From an uncultured Chitinophaga sp. (GTDB lineage Bacteria > Bacteroidota > Bacteroidia > Cytophagales > Cyclobacteriaceae), in contig CABHOK010000007.1 of assembly GCA_902168205.1 (NCBI GenBank), positions 434,001 to 498,000 of the forward strand: a stretch of DNA of 64,000 nt, in the 5' to 3' direction. The position numbers were made by a program, and so were the translations under genes. Numbering within the stretch: position 1 is the first letter of the stretch; each line of letters starts with the position of its first letter. The notes under the pieces were generated by a model. The model saw nothing but the letters and a program-made list of their open reading frames with translations, was not told the origin of the DNA and made no database searches. This document shows, in pieces, positions 9,136 to 18,290 of the stretch.

Positions 9136-9714
9136 ATGACTATCAAATTTGAATCATATCTACAGTCGCATGCTAACTTCAATGAAAGTGATTTGAAACG
9201 AATCAGTTCACTTGCTGAGCCCAGGGTATTACATCGTAACGACTTCCTGCTGATGGAAGGAGAGATTTGCCGTCATAAGACATTTATTGTAAAGGGTATG
9301 CTTCGTGTATTCGGTACACGTACGGATGGCAGCGAGCATATTCTGCTATTCTCCCCGGAGCACACGTGGACACTGGATGCTGAAAGTTATGACAAACAAA
9401 TCCCTTCACGTTGCAATATCGCTGCTGTCGAAGAAAGTGAAGTCCTGATGTGGACAAAATCTGATTTCGATAAGCTTCTCGCGGAGATTCCTTTACTCAA
9501 AAGTCTTTCCGAACAACTTATATCACGGGCTATCCATAATAGTCGCCAGCGTTTGCTTTCCGCACTGAGTGCTACACCGGAAGAAAAATACAATGATTTC
9601 ATTCGGGACTCGCCCGCACTCATGAAAAGATTACCGCTGCGAATGATCGCTGCTTACCTTGGTATCTCCCTGAAGACGCTCACGCGCATTCGTCACGCAC
9701 AATTGCATCGCTGA
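9136..9714 (+). CDS. Crp/Fnr-family transcriptional regulator
   Basis: Start placed at ATG 9136 (MTIKFESYLQSHANF), the usual beginning for this family in Bacteroidota; a longer frame from 9073 adds an unlikely N-terminus. The first about 120 residues are a cyclic-nucleotide-binding-type beta-roll (LMEGEICRHKTFIVKGMLRVF, ILLFSPEHTW). The C-terminus is a short helix-turn-helix (LPLRMIAAYLGISLKTLTRIRHAQ). It has none of the cysteines expected for an Fnr iron-sulfur cluster. It precedes an SDR gene by 76 bp on the same strand and may regulate it; that link is positional inference only. Confidence 0.88.
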   Translation: MTIKFESYLQSHANFNESDLKRISSLAEPRVLHRNDFLLMEGEICRHKTFIVKGMLRVFGTRTDGSEHILLFSPEHTWTLDAESYDKQIPSRCNIAAVEESEVLMWTKSDFDKLLAEIPLLKSLSEQLISRAIHNSRQRLLSALSATPEEKYNDFIRDSPALMKRLPLRMIAAYLGISLKTLTRIRHAQLHR

Positions 9715-9790
9715 AAAATATGGTCAAATGACTACGTTTTTTCGGAAGCGCTCGTAGCAATTTTGCGTTCAATAAAAATGGAATAGTTAT

Positions 9791-10690
9791 ATGCGTGTAT
9801 TTGTTACAGGAGCCTCTGGCTTTGTAGGCTCCGCTATTGTTAAAGATCTGTTACAAGCCGGTCATCGTGTTCTCGGTTTAGTGCGCTCCGATAGCGCTGC
9901 CATGGCATTGACGCAACTTGGTGCAGAAGTTTATCGCGGTGATATAGACAATCCGGAAAGTCTAAAGCAAGGTGTTGCACAATGTGACGCTGTTATTCAC
10001 ACCGCATTCAATCACGACTTCAGCAAGTTCAAAGAAAACTGTGAAACTGACAGACGTGTTATTCAGGCGCTCGGTTCTGCACTGCTGGGTTCTGACAAAC
10101 CACTCGTAATCACCTCCGGCATCGGGCTACTCCGCCAGGCACGTCCCATTGTCGAAAGTGATGTTCCTCCTTCTTCGGATCAAATTCCGCGTGCTGCATC
10201 CGAAGAAGCAGCAAATGCTGTGGCCGCTCAAGGTGTAAATGTATATATAGTGCGTCTGCCACCTACTGTGCATGACGAAGGTGATCATGGTTTTATCCCT
10301 ATCATCATTGGCATGGCCCGCGAGAAGCAACAATCAGTATATATGCAGGATGGCACCAATCACTGGCCTGCTGTTCATCGCCAGGATGCGGCTAAAGTAT
10401 ATCGTCTCATCATCGAGCAACGTCCGAAGCAACGGGTGTTTCACGCGGTGGCGGAATCGGGTATTGATTTTCGAATTATCGCAGAAAGTATAGGCAAAGG
10501 ATTGAATGTACCTGCCATCAGTAAAAGTCCTGAAGAAGCTCAAAACCACTTCGGTTGGTTTACCTATTTCGCTTCTATGGATTGCCAGGCTTCCAGCGAA
10601 CTGACCCGTCATACCCTGGGATGGGAACCAACGGCAGCTAAACTTATCGATGATTTGAATTCCGGCATATACTTCAGAAACAATCATTAA
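9791..10690 (+). CDS. NAD(P)-dependent extended SDR / epimerase-like protein
   Basis: 299 residues with an N-terminal Rossmann dinucleotide-binding motif TGASGFVGSAIV (GxxGxxG, residues 7-13) and a DxD-like acidic turn GDIDNPESL, typical of atypical or extended SDRs of the NAD-dependent epimerase/dehydratase group. A clear YxxxK catalytic pair is not evident, as in NmrA-like or other atypical members, so the substrate is unknown. It follows a Crp-type regulator on the same strand and ends just before a strong terminator hairpin at 10708-10746. Confidence 0.85.
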   Translation: MRVFVTGASGFVGSAIVKDLLQAGHRVLGLVRSDSAAMALTQLGAEVYRGDIDNPESLKQGVAQCDAVIHTAFNHDFSKFKENCETDRRVIQALGSALLGSDKPLVITSGIGLLRQARPIVESDVPPSSDQIPRAASEEAANAVAAQGVNVYIVRLPPTVHDEGDHGFIPIIIGMAREKQQSVYMQDGTNHWPAVHRQDAAKVYRLIIEQRPKQRVFHAVAESGIDFRIIAESIGKGLNVPAISKSPEEAQNHFGWFTYFASMDCQASSELTRHTLGWEPTAAKLIDDLNSGIYFRNNH

Positions 10691-10707
10691 TTGAAATGAT
10701 TGATCGG

Positions 10708-10746
10708 TATATAGCCAGTTCCAGTGAGCTGAGAACTGGCTATATA
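10708..10746. terminator. Bidirectional terminator between SDR gene and manA remnant
   Basis: A perfect 14-bp stem (TATATAGCCAGTTC / GAACTGGCTATATA) with an 11-nt loop lies between convergent ends. It is followed by TTTATTTA on the plus strand. It serves the SDR gene and possibly the minus-strand remnant. Confidence 0.8.
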
Positions 10747-10747
10747 T

Positions 10748-11322
10748 TTATTTAATAAATGCCACTACAACCATAATCGCAGTTGCGCCCGTAACACGAA
10801 GCGTATATGCTGGTACGGATGCAGGAATAATAAATGTTTCTGCATAATGATAGCTATACTCTGCGCCATTCACTTCCACCATCACTCCGCTCCCATCTAC
10901 CACGTTAAGTACATTTACTTTACCATTGGTTACCACCACGACCTCTGATTTAATGCTATAGCGATGCACATCATACAGATGCTCTGCATGTGTAGGCAAA
11001 TGATAAAGCACATACGCATCGGACTCTGCTACAAGACGAGGCTTACTTATTAATTCACGAGTCACCATTTCCCCCTTCCGCTCAAACGAAAGATTCTGCA
11101 TACCGCGCGCTATGTTCAAGGGTCTGGGACTTCCATCCAGGTCGACCCGGAGCCAGTCGTACATTTTAAAAGTATATATATACGGTGTCGAACTTATCTC
11201 CAGCACAAGATTGCCCGTACCGGATTCGTGCACGGTTCCCCGGGGGGTATAAGGAAAAGTTCATGCTTGTGCGCAGGAAATAACTTTTCTATATCGATCG
11301 GTGCGCCCCATTTGATGACTTG
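10748..11322 (-). pseudogene. 5'-truncated, frameshifted class I mannose-6-phosphate isomerase remnant
   Basis: The minus-strand frame 10748-11233 reads the C-terminal half of a class I mannose-6-phosphate isomerase (VLEISSTPYIYTFKMYDWLR, HLPTHAEHLYDVHRY, YHYAETFIIPASVPAYT). Further upstream, in a different frame, the protein continues backwards as KWGAPIDIEKLFPAHKHELFLIP, which is the expected preceding part of the metal-binding cupin. The two frames join at a CCCCCCGGGG run (11237-11246) that carries two bases too many, or one too few, for continuous reading. Beyond 11322 an in-frame TAA is reached and the sequence turns AT-rich, so the N-terminal half is missing. The enzyme would interconvert mannose-6-P and fructose-6-P; this copy should be inactive. 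Confidence 0.8.
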
Positions 11323-11394
11323 TTATCAAAGCTCTAATCTGTTGTCTCAATTTCAAATTTCACAGAAAAATGGAATTTCTTACAATAGAACAAA

Positions 11395-11431
11395 ACTAAT
11401 TAAATTAGATATAAAAACTAATATAATTAGT
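11395..11431. promoter_or_regulatory. Twin palindromic operator upstream of imuA
   Basis: Two related 15-bp dyads, ACTAATTAAATTAGA (11395-11409) and ACTAATATAATTAGT (11417-11431), have centres 22 bp apart, about two helical turns. They lie immediately before a TAGATTTG -7 element, so a bound dimer pair would block the promoter of the mutagenesis operon. The repressor is unknown; a damage-responsive regulator is the obvious inference. Confidence 0.65.
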
Positions 11432-11433
11432 TA

Positions 11434-11441
11434 TAGATTTG
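11434..11441 (+). promoter_or_regulatory. -7 promoter element of the imuA-imuB-dnaE2 operon
   Basis: TAGATTTG is an exact match to the Bacteroidota TAnnTTTG element. It sits 2 bp after the second palindrome and 19 bp before the GTG start of imuA. Confidence 0.6.
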
Positions 11442-11460
11442 CAATACCAATTCGCTACAA

Positions 11461-12189
11461 GTGTCTCAACAGAAAGCCGATATTTTCGCAGGACTGCAGG
11501 CCGACATCCTTCGTCTTCAGGGTTTTAAAACTGTGCAAAACACAGTTTTGGAATCCGGCCTGGGCCCTTTGAAGTATGCTTTTCCAAACGCAACGTTTCC
11601 GCTTGGTGCCATCCATGAATTTATATCCACAAGGCCTGAAGAGACAGCAGCCACCATCGGTTTTCTGAATGGACTGCTAAATATACTTATGGGTACAAAC
11701 GGGGCTGTCCTCTGGATAAGTTCTTCGCGCATGCTTTATCCGCCAGCATTAAAGAGCTTTGGTCTGAGTCCCGATCGGTTTATCTTCATCGATGTACAAA
11801 AAGAAAAAGATGCGCTCTGGGCGTTAGATGAAGCACTCAAATGCAGTGCGCTTACTGCTGTTGTTGGTGAACTCCCCCATATAACCTTTACACATTCAAG
11901 ACGCCTTCAACTGGCGGTGGAAGAAAGTCAGGTAACAGGTTTCCTGCTTCGCAATCAGCCACGCGCTGTTGGTACAACTGCCAGTATATCGCGCTGGTAT
12001 ATCAAGCCACTGCCAAGTGCTTCTATCGATGATCTGCCCGGTATAGGTTTTCCCAAGTGGAAAGTAAATCTTCAACGCATACGCAACGGCAAACCTGGCA
12101 CATGGGATATACAATGGATAGACGGACGCTTCGTACCGGTATATCAACCTTCCTTTACCCTACAACAAACACAGCAACAGGCAGGATGA
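11461..12189 (+). CDS. imuA: ImuA, RecA-like SOS mutagenesis protein
   Basis: 242 residues from a GTG start at 11461. The sequence follows the ImuA pattern: GLGPLKYAFPNATFPLGAIHEF near residues 33-54 (as in the FPxGxIHEf region of RecA-like ImuA/SulA-type proteins), a degenerate RecA core without a clear Walker A, and SRWYIKPLPS near the end. ImuA acts with ImuB and DnaE2 as an inducible translesion mutasome in bacteria lacking PolV. It is the first gene of a three-gene cassette with 4 bp to imuB. The promoter region carries twin palindromes (11395-11431). Confidence 0.88.
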   Translation: MSQQKADIFAGLQADILRLQGFKTVQNTVLESGLGPLKYAFPNATFPLGAIHEFISTRPEETAATIGFLNGLLNILMGTNGAVLWISSSRMLYPPALKSFGLSPDRFIFIDVQKEKDALWALDEALKCSALTAVVGELPHITFTHSRRLQLAVEESQVTGFLLRNQPRAVGTTASISRWYIKPLPSASIDDLPGIGFPKWKVNLQRIRNGKPGTWDIQWIDGRFVPVYQPSFTLQQTQQQAG

Positions 12190-12193
12190 TGAT

Positions 12194-13687
12194 ATGGCAA
12201 AGCGTTATGTTTCCATCTGGTTCCGGTACTTGACTACCGACTGGTTTACTCTCCGCCAGCCACCGCTTAAGACATTGCCCTTTGTATTGCGTGCGAGTGA
12301 ACATGGTCGCATGATCATCACTGCTGTCAATGCTATAGCGGAACAACAAGGTATAACACGAGGCATGGCGCTTGCCGATGCGCGCGCCATGATACCTTCA
12401 TTACAAGTGCTGGACGATAAACCTGATCTTTCAGACAAATTGTTAAACCGTTTGGCCGAATGGTGCATTCGCTTTACTCCCGTTGTAGCAACAGATCCTC
12501 CCGATGGACTTGTACTTGATGCTACCGGTTGTTCCCACCTGTGGGGCGGAGATATACCTTACCTGCAGAACATCATAAACAAACTATATATCCGCGGTTA
12601 TCATGTACATGCAGCAATGGCTGATACCATTGGTGTCGCCTGGGGTGTAGCACGTTTTGGTAATACTATTGTAATTGAACGAAGTAAACACATTGATGCG
12701 CTACTGCATTTACCACCGCAGGCACTTCGTCTCGAACCCGAAGTTGTAGAGCGTTTGCATAAACTTGGACTTCACCAGGTAAAACAATTTATTCGCATGC
12801 CCCGCACATCGCTGCGCAGACGCTTTGGCAATCACTTTATGATGCGACTGGTGCAGGCATTAGGACAATTAGATGAACTTCTTCAACCGATAGAAGTACC
12901 AGAGCTTTATCACGAACGTCTGCCCTGCCTCGAACCAATTGTTACTGCACCTGGTATAGAAATAGCATTGCAGCAATTGCTGGAGAAACTCTGCGCACGT
13001 TTACAACGGGAACAAAAAGGACTTCGCAAGGCTATATTAAAATGTTACCGGGTGGATGGGAAAACAGAACTGGTAAGTATAGGTACCCATCTTCCCTCCC
13101 ATCATGTAGAGCACCTCTTCAAATTGTTTCAGTTGAAACTGGCAACGATAGAACCAGCCTTAGGCATTGAGTTATTTATACTGGAAGCACCGGTTGTAGA
13201 GGATCATTACCCACAACAGGAAGCCATGTGGCAAGGTACCGGAGGACTACACGATGTGCGCCTGTCAGAACTTATTGATCGCCTTGCAAACAAGATCGGT
13301 ATACATACTATACATCGTTACCTGCCGGATGAACATTATTGGCCGGAGCGATCATTCAAGGCAGCAACATCGCTACTGGAAAAACCAACCACATACTGGC
13401 CGGATACGCCACGACCGTTACAACTATTGAAGGTACCTGAACGCATTGATGTATCAGCACCTATACCCGATTATCCTCCGATGCTTTTCAGGTATAAAGG
13501 TAAAGTTATCACTATAGCAAAAGCAGATGGACCAGAACGCATCGAACAGGAATGGTGGCTACAGCAAGGCGAGCACCGCGATTACTACCGCGTAGAGGAT
13601 GAAGCCGGCAATCGCTACTGGCTCTTTCGGCTCGGACATTATCATGAAAAGATATACCAGTGGTTTATTCACGGCTTCTTTGCATAA
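12194..13687 (+). CDS. imuB: ImuB, catalytically inactive Y-family polymerase-like protein
   Basis: 497 residues of Y-family polymerase type. The first palm motif reads YVSIWFRYL with no catalytic Asp, and the usual S-[IV]-D-E catalytic motif is replaced by VLDATGCSHLWGG, so two of the acidic metal ligands are missing. This is the hallmark of ImuB, which serves as a clamp-binding hub that recruits DnaE2. A thumb/finger region with helix-hairpin-helix (EVVERLHKLGLHQVKQF) and an ImuB-type C-terminus (ERIEQEWWLQQGEHRDYYRV) follow. PLQLLKVP around residue 418 may contain a degenerate beta-clamp motif. The gene is 4 bp after imuA and 46 bp before dnaE2. Confidence 0.9.
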   Translation: MAKRYVSIWFRYLTTDWFTLRQPPLKTLPFVLRASEHGRMIITAVNAIAEQQGITRGMALADARAMIPSLQVLDDKPDLSDKLLNRLAEWCIRFTPVVATDPPDGLVLDATGCSHLWGGDIPYLQNIINKLYIRGYHVHAAMADTIGVAWGVARFGNTIVIERSKHIDALLHLPPQALRLEPEVVERLHKLGLHQVKQFIRMPRTSLRRRFGNHFMMRLVQALGQLDELLQPIEVPELYHERLPCLEPIVTAPGIEIALQQLLEKLCARLQREQKGLRKAILKCYRVDGKTELVSIGTHLPSHHVEHLFKLFQLKLATIEPALGIELFILEAPVVEDHYPQQEAMWQGTGGLHDVRLSELIDRLANKIGIHTIHRYLPDEHYWPERSFKAATSLLEKPTTYWPDTPRPLQLLKVPERIDVSAPIPDYPPMLFRYKGKVITIAKADGPERIEQEWWLQQGEHRDYYRVEDEAGNRYWLFRLGHYHEKIYQWFIHGFFA

Positions 13688-13733
13688 CATTTACGAAATA
13701 CAGGTAAAAATATAATATATATAACGAGTAAAC

Positions 13734-16700
13734 ATGAGCTATATAGAATTACAGGTAACAACAAACTTCAGCTTTCTGCGCGGTGCATCTCATCCGGAAG
13801 AAATGGTGGAGCAGGCTGTGGCATATGGCTATAAAGCTATAGCGATTACCGATCGCAATACATTTGCAGGATTGGTACGCGCGCATGTAGCGGCAAAGAA
13901 AAATAGTATTCGTATTATACCTGCCTGCCGACTCGATCTGCTCGATGGTCCGAGTCTGCTCGCCCTTCCTACTGATATGAATGCCTATGCACGGATATCC
14001 AATTTATTGACTACAGGGAACATGCGTACTGAAAAAGGTAAATGTTCCCTATACAAAGCGGATGTATACCAGTATGCCGCAGGAACAAAGTTTATCGTTC
14101 TTCCACCAGACACATTGAATCCTTTTTTTGATTTTGATGATGCATTCAAAAACGCTGCACGTGAATATCGCCATGCATTTGGCGAACACCTGAGTATAGG
14201 AGTTTCACGCATTTATAACGGACATGATGCCAAGCTACTGCATCGCATTCATCACCTATCAAAAGAATTAAATATACCGATGGTGGCCACGAATGATGTA
14301 CATTATCATAACGTTGAACGCAGGGAGTTACAGGACATTGTTACCTGCGTGCGTGAAAAATGTACTATACATACGGCAGGCTTCCGCCTGCATGCCAATG
14401 CCGAACGGTACCTCAAGCCTATCGAAGAAATGCACCGGCTTTTCCGGCAGTATCCGGCTGCTATCGAACAAACACAAATTATAGCGGCAGCCTGTACATT
14501 TTCACTCGATCAACTCAAGTATCAATATCCGAAAGAAGTTACCAGCGAAGGACGTACACCGCAGCAGGAACTTATACATCTCACCTGGCAGGGAGCAAAA
14601 CAGATATTCGGAGAATCTATACCGGAGAAGATACAAAGTAATATAGCTTACGAACTCAAATTTATTGAAGATGCTAACTATGCAGAATACTTTCTTACGG
14701 TATATGATATTGTAAGATATGCGCGTTCACAAAAAATTCTCTGTCAGGGACGAGGCTCTGCTGCTAACTCTACAGTATGTTATTGTCTCGGTATAACATC
14801 AGTCGATCCCTCCAAATTTGACCTGTTATTCGAAAGGTTTATTTCCTCTGCCCGAAATGAGCCACCGGATATAGATGTAGACTTTGAACACGAAAGACGC
14901 GAAGAAGTGATGCAGTATATATATGATAAATACGGGCGGCACCGGGCAGCCATCGTAGCAACGGTTACGCAGCAACATCACCGGGGAGCCATCCGCGATG
15001 TGGGGAAAGCGATGGGACTTTCCGTAGATACAATCCAACGACTCGCGGGATTAATCTGGGATTTCCGGGATGAAGGTTTTGACAAAGATCGCATTATCAG
15101 TCAGGGTATAAATCCGGATGATCCTACTATTCGAAAAGTATTACAGCTCACCGAGCAGTTCATGGGTTTTCCGCGCCAGCTCGGACAACACACGGGTGGC
15201 TTCATTATCACACAAGGAAATTTAGCAGACCTCTGTCCTATTCTCAATGCACGCATGGAAAATCGCACCAACATTGAATGGAATAAAGATGATATTGAAG
15301 CGTTGGGGTTTCTAAAAATCGATGTGCTTGCCCTAGGCATGCTCACCTGTATACGCAAAGCGTTCGATCTGGCCAAGCAACATTACAACCTTGATCTTAC
15401 ACTGGCCAATATACCACCGGATAAAAAAGAGGTATACGAAATGATCAGTCACGCGGATACCATTGGAGTATTCCAGATAGAAAGCAGGGCACAACAATCG
15501 ATGCTGCCCCGCTTGCGACCGGAGTGTTTTTATGACCTGGTTATTGAAGTAGCGATCGTACGTCCAGGGCCCATCCAGGGCGATATGGTGCATCCCTATC
15601 TGCGCAGGCGCAATGGCGAAGAGGACGTGGAGTATCCTTCGCCTGAGCTTAGAGATATACTTCATCGTACGCTAGGGGTACCGTTGTTCCAGGAGCAGGC
15701 CATGAAGATTGCTATTGTTGCTGCTAAATTTACACCTTCCGAAGCCGATGATCTGCGCAGAAGTATGGCAACTTTTAAAGCCAAGGGCAAGGTTTCATAC
15801 TTTCAGGATAAACTCATCAAAGGCATGACCGGCAATGGTTACACCCTGGAATATGCACAACGCGTATTCCGGCAACTCGAAGGTTTTGGAAGCTATGGAT
15901 TTCCCGAGAGTCATGCTGTAAGCTTTGCGCTATTGGTATATGTATCCTCCTGGATAAAATGTTACTACCCTGATATATTTGCCTGTGCCCTGCTCAACAG
16001 CATGCCTATGGGATTTTATCAGCCTGCTCAAATTGTGAGCGATGCCCGTAAACATGGCGTGGAAGTATTACCGGTCGATATAAATTATTCTGATTGGGAC
16101 AATAAACTCGAAACAAAATCTGGTAAATATTGTGCGCTTCGCCTTGGCTTTCGTCAAGTAAAAGGTTTGCGCGAAGAAGATATGAAAGCATTGATGCAGG
16201 CACGAAACAACGGATATACTTCTATTCATGCATTGCGTGAAACCGGACTATCCGAAATTGTACTCGAAAAATTAGCGGATGCTGATGCATTCCGTTCCAT
16301 CGGGAATGACAGGCGAAAAGCCTTGTGGAATGTGTCTACGCAAGACTATCAGCCGCGCGCATTGTTCTCTAACCAGGTGCAACAAGATATAGCAGAAGAA
16401 AATATAGCGCTTCCGGAAATGACACCTTCTGAGCATGTTGTGCATGATTATGCTACAACATCACTATCGCTGAAAGCACATCCGGTAAGTTTTGTAAGAC
16501 ACTCGCTGGAACAACTACGCATTCGCACTGCATCTTCACTGGAGTCTGCCAAAGATGGAGACTACGTAAAAGTAGCAGGACTTGTACTTGTACGACAACG
16601 TCCTGGTACGGCCAGTGGTATATGTTTCATTACTATTGAAGATGAGACCGCCACGGCTAACCTGGTGGTGTTCAAAAAACTTTTTGATGAGTATAGAAAG

Positions 16701-16955
16701 GAAATCATCCAATCCAAATTACTCATGGTAGAAGGTAAGCTGCAACGTGAAGGCGAAGTGATACACGTAGTTGTAAAACGCTGCTATAATTTATCAAGAC
16801 TGTTCAACAAATTAACGGCACCTGCGCAAACTGAACTATCGCTCGAGCCACGCTCACGGGCTGATGAAACTACCTCTCCGTTCTTTCCAGGTAAATCCCA
16901 TGAAAACAAAATGATACAAGGCAAAATATTTCCGGAAGGAAGAAACTTCAGGTAG
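13734..16955 (+). CDS. dnaE2: Error-prone DNA polymerase III alpha subunit DnaE2
   Basis: 1073 residues, full length for DnaE2. The N-terminal PHP domain starts YIELQVTTNFSFLRGASHPEE. The Pol3 catalytic palm holds GRGSAANSTVCYCLGIT and the metal-binding PPDIDVDFEHERREEV (about residues 375-390). A helix-hairpin-helix/thumb region and a C-terminal OB-fold (VKVAGLVLVRQRPGTASGICF) follow. DnaE2 performs the actual translesion synthesis in the ImuA-ImuB-DnaE2 mutasome. Its position third in the cassette and the ImuA/ImuB neighbours distinguish it from the replicative DnaE1. It ends about 35 bp before a convergent small gene. Confidence 0.95.
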   Translation: MSYIELQVTTNFSFLRGASHPEEMVEQAVAYGYKAIAITDRNTFAGLVRAHVAAKKNSIRIIPACRLDLLDGPSLLALPTDMNAYARISNLLTTGNMRTEKGKCSLYKADVYQYAAGTKFIVLPPDTLNPFFDFDDAFKNAAREYRHAFGEHLSIGVSRIYNGHDAKLLHRIHHLSKELNIPMVATNDVHYHNVERRELQDIVTCVREKCTIHTAGFRLHANAERYLKPIEEMHRLFRQYPAAIEQTQIIAAACTFSLDQLKYQYPKEVTSEGRTPQQELIHLTWQGAKQIFGESIPEKIQSNIAYELKFIEDANYAEYFLTVYDIVRYARSQKILCQGRGSAANSTVCYCLGITSVDPSKFDLLFERFISSARNEPPDIDVDFEHERREEVMQYIYDKYGRHRAAIVATVTQQHHRGAIRDVGKAMGLSVDTIQRLAGLIWDFRDEGFDKDRIISQGINPDDPTIRKVLQLTEQFMGFPRQLGQHTGGFIITQGNLADLCPILNARMENRTNIEWNKDDIEALGFLKIDVLALGMLTCIRKAFDLAKQHYNLDLTLANIPPDKKEVYEMISHADTIGVFQIESRAQQSMLPRLRPECFYDLVIEVAIVRPGPIQGDMVHPYLRRRNGEEDVEYPSPELRDILHRTLGVPLFQEQAMKIAIVAAKFTPSEADDLRRSMATFKAKGKVSYFQDKLIKGMTGNGYTLEYAQRVFRQLEGFGSYGFPESHAVSFALLVYVSSWIKCYYPDIFACALLNSMPMGFYQPAQIVSDARKHGVEVLPVDINYSDWDNKLETKSGKYCALRLGFRQVKGLREEDMKALMQARNNGYTSIHALRETGLSEIVLEKLADADAFRSIGNDRRKALWNVSTQDYQPRALFSNQVQQDIAEENIALPEMTPSEHVVHDYATTSLSLKAHPVSFVRHSLEQLRIRTASSLESAKDGDYVKVAGLVLVRQRPGTASGICFITIEDETATANLVVFKKLFDEYRKEIIQSKLLMVEGKLQREGEVIHVVVKRCYNLSRLFNKLTAPAQTELSLEPRSRADETTSPFFPGKSHENKMIQGKIFPEGRNFR

Positions 16956-16991
16956 CAAACCGCTATATATACCCTGCTTCCGGATTTAGTG

Positions 16992-17342
16992 TTATACAAT
17001 CCTTGATTCCGAATACAGATCGTATGCAGCGACCAGTGACTCCCGGCCCACGGCTGTTCTGTACATTTCATATTGACCGATTTCGTCTCGCTGTTCTACA
17101 TAAACCGGGCAATAGTTTGATTCGTACCCATCCCAAACGATCAGCAAATAATTATACCGTATCTTGCTTTGCCTGCCATTTTCTAACCAAAGATTAAAAA
17201 CCTCTTCATCCAGAGATTTCGGAAAATCTGCACCATCAAACATAAAAAGATTATTTGGGAGAAAGTTAGGCAAAAGGTCAGCATTTGCCAATGAAACCAT
17301 GATAACCTTACAATCATGTAACATCAGACTTAGGAAAAGCAC
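16992..17342 (-). CDS. Hypothetical small protein
   Basis: A 116-codon frame, alternatively starting at an internal Met at 17300 (MVSLANADLLPN). The composition is balanced and protein-like (YLLIVWDGYESNYCPVYVEQRDEIGQYEMY), with no recognised domain, signal peptide or membrane helix. It lies on the opposite strand just after dnaE2 and upstream of the AlkD-type gene. Function unknown; the gene itself is probable rather than certain. Confidence 0.45.
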   Translation of the reverse strand: MLFLSLMLHDCKVIMVSLANADLLPNFLPNNLFMFDGADFPKSLDEEVFNLWLENGRQSKIRYNYLLIVWDGYESNYCPVYVEQRDEIGQYEMYRTAVGRESLVAAYDLYSESRIV

Positions 17343-17430
17343 TTTAATCCAACACGGCCTTTAGCCCTGCCGTTGTGCCGAACATAAAACTTGTAGTATT
17401 GGGGTTCTCAAGATATACTATATATTTTTA

Positions 17431-18108
17431 TCAGCTAACTTTATCTGCGTTTCGACTTACCATTTCTTTAATCCAGATCGGGGCAAAAGGTGAAGTACAA
17501 CCTTTTGAGACAGGATAGTCGCGATAAATGCCCAGTGATTCACCTATATCAATAGCTCTCCTGCGATGTTTAGGGAAATGAATTCCAATCTGTGCCAAGG
17601 CTGAGTTCATAGTCCACTGTACTTCAAGAGGAGCAACAGCCATCTCCGACTCGATTCTGTCGAGAAGCTTTACAATATCAAGACCTTCGGGCTCACGCGC
17701 TACCCGACCACTGGTAAGGCTCCATCCTGCCCTGGCGGTCCACGGATCCTTTGAGTTCATCCACTTTTCCCGGACAGTTTCTTTTTGAGGATGATCCTTC
17801 AAAACATACGCATTGAACCATTCGGCCTCTTGCACAAATGCGATGGAGTTTACAAGTTCACCCAACTCCTGTACTGATAATTTCTTTGGCTGAATGATTA
17901 GCGTTGCAAGTAACCGAGCATCTATATTTTCAGTCTTCCACAGCTCCAAAGCCAGATCATGGTTTGACTTGATTTTGTTACCGAGTGTGCGAATGTCACC
18001 GAGCTTTACACCAAACTGATTTTTACCGGCACCATGTTTTACATTTTGTGCAAACATCTTTTCGTTTGCCATTGCCTTGAGTGACGCGAGCGTTTCTTTT
18101 AGTGTCAT
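17431..18108 (-). CDS. AlkD-type DNA alkylation repair protein
   Basis: 225 residues made of HEAT-like helical repeats, matching the DNA alkylation repair enzyme family. Landmarks are GVKLGDIRTLGNKIKSNHDLALELWKT, ARLLATLII, AFVQEAEWFNAYVLKDH, DPWTARAGWSLTSGRV (the Trp/Asp/Arg region that contacts the flipped base in AlkD) and WTMNSALAQIGIHFP. The family includes glycosylases that excise cationic N3- and N7-alkylpurines. Its closeness to the imuA-imuB-dnaE2 cassette makes a local DNA-damage theme, but it is on the opposite strand with its own start. Confidence 0.85.
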   Translation of the reverse strand: MTLKETLASLKAMANEKMFAQNVKHGAGKNQFGVKLGDIRTLGNKIKSNHDLALELWKTENIDARLLATLIIQPKKLSVQELGELVNSIAFVQEAEWFNAYVLKDHPQKETVREKWMNSKDPWTARAGWSLTSGRVAREPEGLDIVKLLDRIESEMAVAPLEVQWTMNSALAQIGIHFPKHRRRAIDIGESLGIYRDYPVSKGCTSPFAPIWIKEMVSRNADKVS

Positions 18109-18229
18109 AGCAGATAATATAGTTGTTTATCATTCAAACGATATACCAATGAATAATAACTTCCTTTCAAAATTATAGGAATTACCGAGGACTACTCTCA
18201 TACTTTAGTACCAACTTACAAAAAGGCAT

Positions 18230-18264
18230 AAAAAAACTGCCTGCCAGTATACCCGGCAGACAGT
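18230..18264 (-). terminator. Terminator of the siderophore receptor gene
   Basis: On the minus strand ACTGTCTGCC pairs with GGCAGGCAGT around a 9-nt loop and is followed by TTTTTTT. It lies about 27 bp past the receptor stop at 18291. Confidence 0.88.
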
Positions 18265-18290
18265 TACCAACGAAAACCAAATGTTATAAT

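Noticed and set aside
12194-13687. Active DNA polymerase IV (DinB)
   Set aside because: The catalytic acidic residues are missing and imuA/dnaE2 flank it, so ImuB is the better call.
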